From Paenibacillus sp. UBA6285 (GTDB lineage Bacteria > Bacillota > Bacilli > Paenibacillales > Paenibacillaceae), in the NCBI GenBank assembly GCA_002438345.1, contig DJUJ01000100.1, positions 12,952 to 19,032 on the forward strand: DNA of 6,081 nucleotides, given 5' to 3'. The translations under genes were made by a program, and so were the position numbers. Below are positions 1-6,081 of this stretch, piece by piece. Position 1 is the stretch's first letter; the number at the start of each line of letters is the position of its first letter. The notes under the pieces were generated by a model. That model saw nothing but the letters and a program-made list of their open reading frames with translations, made no database searches and was not told the DNA's origin.

Positions 1-1674
1 TTATTCGGCACCACCGGTGACCGCTCTTTCTATCAGAATAAGCGGGATCATTTAATCGCAGGCGTTCATACGTTCAGCTTGCTGGTCATGGCAGACAAGC
101 AAAATCCGGAATGGGTCGCGGGACTGGAAAACGCACTTTGGAGCATTTGCAATGAATTTACCTGGGTACTACCTGCGCATGTGGGACTTTACATTAACCA
201 ATATCCGCATCGAATTTGGGACCAGCCGAACATGCCGCGCGAAACGGTGGATTTGGCATCGGCGCATATCGGGTTTACGCTTGCTGAAATCATCCATTTC
301 ATGGGGAGCCGATTGCATCCTTGGGTGGTGGAACGGGTCAAGGCCGAAATCGAACGACGACTATTTCAAGTTTACTTTCATGACCCGGTTCCTCAGAACT
401 GGGAACTCAAAACGAACAATTGGCCTGCCGTTTGCGCCTCTTCCATTGGAGCGGCGGCGATTTATATGGAACAGGACAGTGAAAAGCTAAGCGGCATGCT
501 GTGGAGGGTGATTAATGTTCTGCGCGGTTACCTGTCGGGTTTTGATGAACAAGGAGCTACTCCCGAAGGACCGGCATACTGGCAGTACGGTTTCTCTCAT
601 TTTGTCTTTTTATCGGAATTGTTAAAAGAGCGAACCCAAGGACGGATTTCCCTTTTAGCAGATTCCAAAATCGAGCAGATTTCACTCTTTCCGCAATTTT
701 GTATGCTGGGTGACGGCAAAGTGGTCAATTTCTCCGACTCTCCTGAACAGGTGAAATGGAATCCGGGATTGATTCACCGATTGCAAAGCTACGCACCATC
801 TCTTCAAATGCCAGAATTATCGAGCTTGCTCCAGCCGACATCCAACAGCTGGATTGAGACCTCAAGACTTTTGCTGTGGTCGCCTGAACAGACAGAGTCC
901 CGGGAAGCGGAACGGCACAAATCGGGGTCGATAGAAGAGCGGATTTTCGAAGGAAATCAGTGGGCCATTTCAAAGGTCATCGATACGGAGGGACATTTTG
1001 TTGCTTTTGCAGCAAAGGGCGGCTATAACGAAGAACCTCATAATCATAATGATTTAGGACACTTCATCCTGCATGTTGATGGTCAAAGCGTGCTTGCGGA
1101 TATGGGGCTGGGTATCTATACCAGACAGTATTTCCAGCCAGAATATCGCTACAATCAATTGAACGCCGGCTCGCACGGACACTCAGTGCCTATTGTGGAC
1201 GGATGCAGACAGGGCTTCGGAAAACGGTATTATGCCGAATTGGTCGAACATCATCAGACGGAAAAAGAGATGACGTTTTCCCTTGATTTGACTCAAGCCT
1301 ATGACTGTCCTTCCTTAGAAAGTCTTACACGACATTTTGCATGGAAACGCGCAGAGAATGAATCACCTCAACTTCTGATCCGGGATCAGGTTTCATTTTT
1401 GTGCAAGCCCAATTCCTTCCAGGAGGTGTTTATCAGCAGTACCGAACCGGTAAAAACTGCTCCAGGTCAATTCTTGTTGAACGGCGTGACGTTCTTCTAT
1501 GAAGAGAACAACTGGCGTGTGGAAGTGGAGGATGTAACACTGGATTCCGATACGGAAAAGGGAAAGAAATTCTACCGGATGATCCTTCACTGCAATCACC
1601 CTGAAAGAATCATGGAGATGACATTCAAGTTCGAAATCCACAAAGGGAATCATCTTGCACCTAATTTACAATAA
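1..1674 (+). CDS. Heparinase II/III-like polysaccharide lyase family protein, 5'-partial
   Basis: The frame is open from base 1 to the TAA at 1672-1674 (557 codons), so the gene starts upstream of the window. The TTG at 79 is only the first internal start-like codon: it has no good Shine-Dalgarno, and the codons before it read as ordinary protein. The N-terminal half looks like the helical toroid of this superfamily, with an Asn-Asn-Trp motif at bases 415-423 and an EGPAYWQYG motif at 565-591, where related lyases carry an active-site Tyr. The second half fits the heparinase II/III-like beta domain: HNHNDLGHF begins at base 1039, followed by a VDGQSVLADMG strand-turn segment. Known relatives cleave uronic-acid polysaccharides or oligosaccharides (heparin, alginate and others) by beta-elimination. 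I cannot assign a PL family or substrate. A signal peptide cannot be judged because the N-terminus is missing. The C-terminus looks complete, and the next gene follows after 15 bp. Confidence -1.
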   Translation, partial: LFGTTGDRSFYQNKRDHLIAGVHTFSLLVMADKQNPEWVAGLENALWSICNEFTWVLPAHVGLYINQYPHRIWDQPNMPRETVDLASAHIGFTLAEIIHFMGSRLHPWVVERVKAEIERRLFQVYFHDPVPQNWELKTNNWPAVCASSIGAAAIYMEQDSEKLSGMLWRVINVLRGYLSGFDEQGATPEGPAYWQYGFSHFVFLSELLKERTQGRISLLADSKIEQISLFPQFCMLGDGKVVNFSDSPEQVKWNPGLIHRLQSYAPSLQMPELSSLLQPTSNSWIETSRLLLWSPEQTESREAERHKSGSIEERIFEGNQWAISKVIDTEGHFVAFAAKGGYNEEPHNHNDLGHFILHVDGQSVLADMGLGIYTRQYFQPEYRYNQLNAGSHGHSVPIVDGCRQGFGKRYYAELVEHHQTEKEMTFSLDLTQAYDCPSLESLTRHFAWKRAENESPQLLIRDQVSFLCKPNSFQEVFISSTEPVKTAPGQFLLNGVTFFYEENNWRVEVEDVTLDSDTEKGKKFYRMILHCNHPERIMEMTFKFEIHKGNHLAPNLQ

Positions 1675-1679
1675 AGGAG
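1673..1679 (+). promoter_or_regulatory. Ribosome binding site for the aldo/keto reductase
   Basis: AAAGGAG overlaps the stop codon of the upstream lyase-like gene and lies 10 bases before the GTG at 1690. It supports GTG as the start and suggests translation coupled to the upstream gene. Confidence -1.
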
Positions 1680-1689
1680 TCGGAGCAGC

Positions 1690-2592
1690 GTGGAATATGC
1701 CATATTGGGAAAAACAGGTTTTCGAGTATCCAAAATCGGTTTGGGCGGCGCACCGCTTGGCGGCGATTTCGGCGAGACAACGGATGAAACCGTTACTCAT
1801 GTGATCGATAGTGCTTTGGATTTTGGCATTAACTTTATTGATACTGCCCCTTTGTATGGACGTGGGGAAAGCGAGCGGAGAATAGGGAAAGCCCTGAAAG
1901 GTAAACGCGGGGATGTCATTCTTGCCTCCAAGGCGATCATGCGTGGGGACCCTTATTCGTATGACAATACAATCAAGTCTGTTGAAGATAGCTTACGCAG
2001 ACTACAAACGGATTATATTGATTTAATCCAACTGCATGAATTGGAGCAGACGACTTATGAACAGGCCGTAAATGAAACACTGCCTGCTTTCCGCAAGCTG
2101 AAAGAGCAAGGGAAAGTAAGAGCGATTGGTGTAAATGCAGGAGATCTTGAGCTGTTGATGCCATTCCTGCGCGAAGATCTGGTCGATACCATCCAGACGT
2201 ATGCAAAATATACATTAGTAGACTATACGGCAAAAGACGAGCTATTACCCCTTGCGAAGGAAAAAAATATCGGTGTCATTCATGGCAGTCCGCTTGCGAT
2301 GGGAATTTTAGCGGACCGTCCGGCGCCTTTTTTAAGGAATAATAAGGTGATGCTTGAAGAGGCGGAACGAAGAATGGCGCAGTTGGATTTTTTACGCAAA
2401 AGTGAACCGAATGGACTTGTTGAGCCCGCGCTTCGATTCAGTCTGACATGCCCGGATATCGCAATTACATTAGTCGGAACGACTTCGGTCAAATCGCTGG
2501 ATTTAAACACCGGCTATTGCGATGGAAGAGGATTATCCGATGAAGAGATGAAAAAAGTGATTGGATTATTCCCTGGACAGCGATTGTTTTAG
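1690..2592 (+). CDS. Aldo/keto reductase, probable aldose 1-dehydrogenase (L-galactose/L-fucose type)
   Basis: A complete 300-residue NAD(P)-dependent oxidoreductase with the AKR (beta/alpha)8 pattern, starting at GTG. The opening LGKTGFRVSKIGLGGAPLG is typical of the family. The catalytic tetrad is visible: Asp51 and Tyr56 (FIDTAPLYGRGESE), Lys81 (LASK) and His116 (LIQLHE). The late segment GVIHGSPLAMGIL (about 195-207) and the LVGTTSVKSL stretch (261-270), which lies in the usual cofactor-binding region, resemble plant L-galactose dehydrogenase and bacterial L-fucose/D-threo-aldose 1-dehydrogenases, as judged from memory of those families. These oxidise C1 of an aldose to the lactone. It has no signal peptide and should be cytosolic. 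It lies 15 bp after the lyase-like gene and 26 bp before the SDR, so it is probably co-transcribed with them. It is certainly an aldo/keto reductase; the sugar oxidised is inferred. A general aldehyde or keto-sugar reductase remains possible. Confidence -1.
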   Translation: MEYAILGKTGFRVSKIGLGGAPLGGDFGETTDETVTHVIDSALDFGINFIDTAPLYGRGESERRIGKALKGKRGDVILASKAIMRGDPYSYDNTIKSVEDSLRRLQTDYIDLIQLHELEQTTYEQAVNETLPAFRKLKEQGKVRAIGVNAGDLELLMPFLREDLVDTIQTYAKYTLVDYTAKDELLPLAKEKNIGVIHGSPLAMGILADRPAPFLRNNKVMLEEAERRMAQLDFLRKSEPNGLVEPALRFSLTCPDIAITLVGTTSVKSLDLNTGYCDGRGLSDEEMKKVIGLFPGQRLF

Positions 2593-2605
2593 AACAATAT
2601 TAGAT

Positions 2606-2613
2606 AGGAGGAG
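2606..2613 (+). promoter_or_regulatory. Ribosome binding site for the SDR gene
   Basis: AGGAGGAG is a near-perfect Shine-Dalgarno sequence. Its AGGAGG core ends 7 bases before the ATG at 2619, which fixes that start. Confidence -1.
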
Positions 2614-2618
2614 TCAGA

Positions 2619-3392
2619 ATGAGACTCGTAGGAAAAATCGCGCTTATTACGGGTTCCGCTTCCGGCATCGGAAAAGGGAGCGCGCTACTTTTTGCTCAAG
2701 AAGGAGCCACTGTAATTGTCAATGATCTGGATATGGTGAAAGGTGAAGCGACCGTGAAGGAAATCACTCAAGCCGGAGGTAAAGCCGTCTTCATTCAAGC
2801 GGACGTCACCGATCCCGGTTCAGTCCAGGCGATGGTGACAGAGATCATCGAACAGTTCGGCCAGGTCGATGTTTTGTTCAATAATGCCGGAATCAGTGGG
2901 GTCGGTGCGTTACATGAGGTTGAGCCTGACGTATGGGACCGTGTGATGAATGTAAATATTCGCGGCGTTTACTTGCCAAGCAAATATGTACTTCCGCACA
3001 TGATGGAGCGCAAATCAGGCTCAATTATCAATATGTCTTCGTGCGTCGCAGAAATCGGTTTGGCAAAGCGCGCTTCTTATTCGGCAACGAAAGGTGCTGT
3101 GTTGGCCTTGACGAAGTCCATGCAGGTGGATTATGCGCCATATCATATACGTGTCAACGCGCTGCTACCGGGAACCATTCTGACTCCTTTTGTGGAGAAT
3201 TACTTAAAAAATAGTTACGAAGATCCTGATACCGCGATTGGATCGATTAAGAAACGCCAGCTTAGCGGCGAACTGGGAAGACCGGAAGATGTGGCGTTTG
3301 CCGCGTTGTTCCTTGCTTCGGACGAATCGAAGTTTATGATGGGTTCTCCGCTATATATCGACGGCGGCGTCGTATTCGGCAAAGATGCTTAA
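2619..3392 (+). CDS. Short-chain dehydrogenase/reductase (classical SDR), possible 2-keto-3-deoxy sugar acid dehydrogenase
   Basis: A complete 257-residue Rossmann-fold oxidoreductase, normal length for a classical SDR. The cofactor motif TGSASGIG is at residues 11-18. Asp36, at the end of the second strand (VIVND), points to NAD(H) rather than NADP(H). NNAG is at 88-91, and the catalytic set is Asn113, Ser141, Tyr154 and Lys158 (ASYSATKGA). The PG motif (184-185) and a C-terminal YIDGG (246-250) are also standard. No signal peptide or membrane segment is present. It sits between an aldose-dehydrogenase-like AKR and an FAH-family hydrolase. That matches the step oxidising a 2-keto-3-deoxy sugar acid to the 2,4-diketo compound, as in L-fucose and L-rhamnose oxidation. 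Because SDR sequence is a poor guide to substrate, a KduD-like or deoxy-hexoseulose-uronate reductase role next to a lyase is a real alternative. Confidence -1.
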   Translation: MRLVGKIALITGSASGIGKGSALLFAQEGATVIVNDLDMVKGEATVKEITQAGGKAVFIQADVTDPGSVQAMVTEIIEQFGQVDVLFNNAGISGVGALHEVEPDVWDRVMNVNIRGVYLPSKYVLPHMMERKSGSIINMSSCVAEIGLAKRASYSATKGAVLALTKSMQVDYAPYHIRVNALLPGTILTPFVENYLKNSYEDPDTAIGSIKKRQLSGELGRPEDVAFAALFLASDESKFMMGSPLYIDGGVVFGKDA

Positions 3393-3404
3393 CAATATAT
3401 ATTG
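3393..3404 (+). repeat. 12-bp perfect AT-rich palindrome between the SDR and FAH genes
   Basis: CAATATATATTG equals its own reverse complement. It follows the SDR stop directly, and its last G is the first G of the next gene's Shine-Dalgarno. It has no loop and only two G-C pairs, so it would be a poor hairpin. It could be a small operator or chance sequence in an AT-rich spacer. Confidence -1.
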
Positions 3405-3408
3405 GAGG
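3404..3408 (+). promoter_or_regulatory. Ribosome binding site that sets the FAH-family start
   Basis: GGAGG lies 8 bases before the TTG at 3417. An earlier in-frame TTG at 3402-3404 overlaps this site and has no binding site of its own, so the start belongs at 3417. Confidence -1.
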
Positions 3409-3416
3409 GCGATCTC

Positions 3417-4322
3417 TTGAAGTTACTAACCTTTATTCATAATGATCAATATCGACTTGGAGTGAAGACGGACGAGGGAGTTCTAGATATTCAAAGTGCC
3501 CTATCCTTGGTAGGGTCGGAAAAACCGATTCCAGCAACGATTCATGAGTTACTTGATGGCGGAGATAAGGCTCTCGCTGCGCTTCGTGATTATATAGATC
3601 AAGTTCGGCAATCCGAAACTGCGACCCGTTCCTGCATGCTGGAGGAGTCAACGCTCAGGCTGGGGCCGTGTGTTACGCATCCGAATAAAATCATTTGTGT
3701 TGGCTTGAATTACAGGAAGCATGCGGAAGAAACGAATGCACCGATTCCGGAATACCCGATTCTCTTTAACAAATTCAACAATACGTTGGCTGGTCCTGAT
3801 GAGGCGATTCCGCTCCCGAGAGTTTCGGAGAAAGTGGATTATGAGGCAGAACTGGTGATTGTCATCGGCAAAAAGGCCAAGTATGTTTCCAAGGAAAACG
3901 CGCTTTCACATGTGTTCGGGTATTGCAATGTGAACGATTTGTCAGCTCGTGATTTGCAGCTTCGCACTCATCAGTGGTTGCTGGGCAAATCCTGCGATAA
4001 ATTTTCGCCGCTCGGTCCGTATCTGGTCACAGCTGATGAAGTCGGTAACCCTAACGATTTGGAGATTAAGTGTCTTGTTAACGGCGAAGTGCGACAGCAT
4101 TCCAATACATCCGATATGGTTTTTTACTGCGATGAAATCGTCAGTTATATTTCCCAGCATATGACTCTGGTTCCAGGAGATATCATTTTGACGGGAACGC
4201 CGGAAGGAGTTGTGCTTGGATATCCTCCTGAGAAGCAGGTGTACTTGAAAGACGGCGACCAAGTGACCATTCAGATTGAAAAACTGGGGTCAATCACCAA
4301 TAAGATGGTAGCCGAATCGTAA
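3417..4322 (+). CDS. Fumarylacetoacetate hydrolase (FAH) family protein, possible 2,4-diketo-3-deoxy sugar acid hydrolase
   Basis: A 301-residue protein starting at TTG; the product begins MKLLTFIHND, a usual opening for this family. The in-frame TTG 15 bases earlier would add MEGDL, which is encoded by the ribosome binding site itself. An N-terminal FAH-type cap covers about residues 1-75 and the catalytic FAH domain about 88-300. Expected residues are present: NYRKHAEE with His102 and Glu105 as the probable catalytic pair, metal ligands Glu143 and Glu145 (DYEAEL) and Asp174 (NDLSARD), Lys191 (GKSCDKFSPLGP), and TGTPEGV at 259-265. The family hydrolyses or decarboxylates beta-diketo acids using Mg2+ or Mn2+. 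Next to an AKR and an SDR, the best guess is cleavage of a 2,4-diketo-3-deoxy acid to pyruvate plus lactate, glycerate or glycolate, depending on the sugar. Acylpyruvase or oxaloacetate decarboxylase activity cannot be excluded from sequence. Confidence -1.
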   Translation: MKLLTFIHNDQYRLGVKTDEGVLDIQSALSLVGSEKPIPATIHELLDGGDKALAALRDYIDQVRQSETATRSCMLEESTLRLGPCVTHPNKIICVGLNYRKHAEETNAPIPEYPILFNKFNNTLAGPDEAIPLPRVSEKVDYEAELVIVIGKKAKYVSKENALSHVFGYCNVNDLSARDLQLRTHQWLLGKSCDKFSPLGPYLVTADEVGNPNDLEIKCLVNGEVRQHSNTSDMVFYCDEIVSYISQHMTLVPGDIILTGTPEGVVLGYPPEKQVYLKDGDQVTIQIEKLGSITNKMVAES

Positions 4323-4349
4323 AAAATCAGTACAAATGGACAGAGAAAC

Positions 4350-4356
4350 AGGAGGT
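4350..4356 (+). promoter_or_regulatory. Ribosome binding site for the last gene
   Basis: AGGAGGT, a near-consensus Shine-Dalgarno, lies in the 40-bp gap after the FAH gene. Its AGGAGG core ends 7 bases before the ATG at 4363. I see no hairpin with a T-run and no convincing promoter in this gap. Confidence -1.
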
Positions 4357-4362
4357 TTCACG

Positions 4363-6081
4363 ATGGCCATTACAGAGAACCCGCAATCCATTCCTGTCAT
4401 TGCCGCAAAGCGGAAAACGATACCGCCACAGTGGGCATTCATGCAACGTCAATTATTTGATCAATTGAACAAGGCGGCTGTGGAGTTTGTTGAACGCTAT
4501 ACGCAACCGGACGGTACGCTTATCTGGAGACAGGATTGGCCGGGTATGGACGGATCGGATGATCCCTATGAAGGATTTATGAATTTGGCTCTTCTATATA
4601 TGCTTGGCGGTAGTTCTGAACTGCATGAGCTGTCCCGCAAAATTTGGGACGGCATCACATGGCAGTGGACGGAATATGGTCAAATTCATCGCGAATTCGA
4701 CGCGTATTACGACTGGATGCATCACGGCGAAGGGTATTTGTACATCTATTTTCTGGGACTCGCCGGCCCTGCTACATTGAAGGATCGTCAGCGGGCGGCG
4801 CGATTTGCCGCCATGTATATGGGTGAGGACAAAGAAGCGCCAAACTATGATAAAGAACGAAAGCTGATTCGTTCACCTATTACGGGAAGCCGTGGTCCTC
4901 GATTTGAACTTACTGGCGAGGATTGGTGCACACACCGCGGCATTCTCGATGATTATTTGGCACCTTATGAGGATATTCCGGGCGTGGACTTTGCTAGCGG
5001 AACATGCGCATGGTCGAACGATGAGGTTTATGCCCGCGTTATCGCCATGATGAACGAGCGGATGACTCGCGGTGATGTGCCATTGAATTTAAATGCCACG
5101 GGGCTTGTAACTCATGCATTCCTTCATTTCGGAGAAGAAAAGTATCGCGAGTGGGTTTTGGAATACCTGGCCGTGTGGGAAGAGCGAACGAAACAAAACG
5201 GTGGGATCATACCCGATAATATAGGTCTGACCGGTAAAATCGGGGAGTACAATGACGGAAAATGGTGGGGCGGATACTACGGATGGCGCTGGCCGCACGG
5301 GTTCTTGACGATCATTGAACCGCTAACGAATGCATGTATGAACGCGGTGCTGCTGTCAGGGGATATGAGCAAGTTGAACCTGGCCAGGGAGCAATTGGAT
5401 GCAAACTGGGCGCTTCGAAAAGAACAGGACGGCAAATGGGTTGTTCCAAATAAAAAATTCGACTCAGGTTGGTCGGATTTCCGCGGCGCGGATCCTAAAT
5501 ATGCGGTTTACCTATGGACGATGTCCATGGCGGATGAAGATCTGGAGCGCATTGAGCGGATTCCCAAGGATCATGATTGGAATGAGATTATTATTCCGAA
5601 ACTATCCGGTACCGATAAAAAGACACGCAGAAACACCAAACATTATATCGGCAATACACAGCCGTGGTTTCAATTTATCTCCGGCAAACATCCGGATTAT
5701 CCGATACTGGCTTTAAAAGCCAACTTCGAGCTTGTTGAACAGCAATTGAGTAAACTGCGATCACAGGCCGGAGATCCTTACAGTTGGTCCGATCAGTACA
5801 GTGAGAATGATTTCTCAAGCATTCATATCTGGCAAGAAATGTGTCCTGTGTATATGGAGAGTCTTGTCCAACTGACATTAGGCGGTCCGATGCATATTTC
5901 GCACGGCGGACTACAGCATGCCCGGGTTCGATATTTCGACGTATGTGCCAAGAGACCCGGATTGCCAGAATCCGTTGCAGCGCTCGTCAAAGAGCTCTCT
6001 GCTGACTCCGTGACGGTGGAACTGGTGAATATCAGTTTGTTTGATCATCGCTCTGTTATCATTCAAGCTGGCACTTTTGGG
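4363..6081 (+). CDS. Uncharacterised large protein, possible alpha/alpha-toroid carbohydrate-active enzyme, 3'-partial
   Basis: An uninterrupted frame of 573 codons runs from an ATG with a strong ribosome binding site to the last base of the window, with no stop. I do not recognise a named family. The N-terminus (MAITENPQSI...) is polar, with no signal peptide or membrane helix, so it is probably cytoplasmic. Residues about 25-390 look like successive amphipathic helices joined by loops rich in Trp, Tyr, His and Asp, the style of alpha/alpha-toroid glycosidases and lyases. Notable spots are DWPGMDGSDDPYEGF (58-72), YYDWMHHGEGY (115-125), EDWCTHRGILDDY (186-198) and WWGGYYGWRWPH (301-312). From about residue 549 (VTVELVNISLF) short beta-like segments begin, perhaps a C-terminal beta domain continuing beyond the window. 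Its place at the end of a sugar-degradation operon suggests action on an oligosaccharide; this is inference only. Confidence -1.
   Translation, partial: MAITENPQSIPVIAAKRKTIPPQWAFMQRQLFDQLNKAAVEFVERYTQPDGTLIWRQDWPGMDGSDDPYEGFMNLALLYMLGGSSELHELSRKIWDGITWQWTEYGQIHREFDAYYDWMHHGEGYLYIYFLGLAGPATLKDRQRAARFAAMYMGEDKEAPNYDKERKLIRSPITGSRGPRFELTGEDWCTHRGILDDYLAPYEDIPGVDFASGTCAWSNDEVYARVIAMMNERMTRGDVPLNLNATGLVTHAFLHFGEEKYREWVLEYLAVWEERTKQNGGIIPDNIGLTGKIGEYNDGKWWGGYYGWRWPHGFLTIIEPLTNACMNAVLLSGDMSKLNLAREQLDANWALRKEQDGKWVVPNKKFDSGWSDFRGADPKYAVYLWTMSMADEDLERIERIPKDHDWNEIIIPKLSGTDKKTRRNTKHYIGNTQPWFQFISGKHPDYPILALKANFELVEQQLSKLRSQAGDPYSWSDQYSENDFSSIHIWQEMCPVYMESLVQLTLGGPMHISHGGLQHARVRYFDVCAKRPGLPESVAALVKELSADSVTVELVNISLFDHRSVIIQAGTFG

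Larger units (their letters stand above)
1..6081 (+). other. Probable polycistronic operon for glycan/sugar degradation
   Basis: All five genes share one strand with gaps of 15, 26, 24 and 40 bp, and each internal gene has its own clear ribosome binding site. No gap is long enough for a normal promoter plus terminator, and none contains a stem followed by a T-run. Transcription therefore most likely starts upstream of the window and continues past its end. No regulator or transporter gene is visible here. Confidence -1.

Noticed and set aside
725..973. Minus-strand open frame inside the lyase-like gene
   Set aside because: It lies antisense to a well-supported coding region, has no recognisable domain, and is explained as a shadow frame. 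The same applies to the minus-strand frames at 1393-1653, 1973-2233, 2280-2510, 3433-3651 and 3942-4262.
79..1674. TTG at 79 as the true start of the first gene
   Set aside because: The frame is open to base 1 with protein-like sequence, there is no good ribosome binding site before 79, and family members are longer. The gene is cut by the window edge.
4323..4362. Terminator or promoter in the longest intergenic gap
   Set aside because: No stem-loop with a T-run and no well-spaced -35/-10 pair can be seen. The gap is only 40 bp and contains the ribosome binding site of the next gene.
4644..5878. Short frames at 4644-4826 (+), 5089-5298 (-), 5399-5716 (+) and 5675-5878 (-)
   Set aside because: A continuous 573-codon frame with a strong ribosome binding site covers this whole stretch. 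The short frames have odd composition (Arg/Ile/Ser-rich) and no domains.
1..6081. Defence system, mobile element, CRISPR or phage-derived module
   Set aside because: No transposase, integrase, nuclease, long direct or inverted repeats, or tRNA-like sequence was seen. All coding capacity is accounted for by metabolic enzymes and one unknown protein.

Overview
The window is a single block of five tightly spaced genes on the + strand. Both ends are cut inside genes, and there is no RNA gene, mobile element, CRISPR array or clear terminator. Strong AGGAGG-type ribosome binding sites, GTG and TTG starts beside ATG, 15-40 bp gaps, mid-range GC and the protein types suggest a low-to-mid GC Firmicute, most like Paenibacillus or a relative. 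This is inference from style, not a taxonomic proof.

Layout: (1) 1-1674, a heparinase II/III-like polysaccharide-lyase-type protein whose N-terminus lies outside the window. (2) 1690-2592, an aldo/keto reductase of the L-galactose/L-fucose 1-dehydrogenase type. (3) 2619-3392, a classical NAD-type short-chain dehydrogenase/reductase. (4) 3417-4322, a fumarylacetoacetate hydrolase (FAH) family enzyme; its true start is very probably the TTG at 3417. (5) 4363 to the window end, a large unrecognised, probably cytoplasmic protein. It looks mostly helical, with a conspicuous aromatic patch and the beginning of what may be a beta-rich C-terminal domain.

Together the genes look like a polysaccharide or oligosaccharide utilisation operon. 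The lyase-like protein (and perhaps gene 5) would act on a glycan. The three middle enzymes match three of the five steps of a non-phosphorylative sugar route: aldose to lactone (aldo/keto reductase), 2-keto-3-deoxy acid to 2,4-diketo-3-deoxy acid (SDR), and hydrolytic cleavage to pyruvate plus a small acid (FAH family). L-fucose, L-galactose and L-rhamnose type sugars are the best candidates. The lactonase and sugar-acid dehydratase such a route needs are not in this window. The family assignments are firm; the exact substrate is not determined by the sequence.
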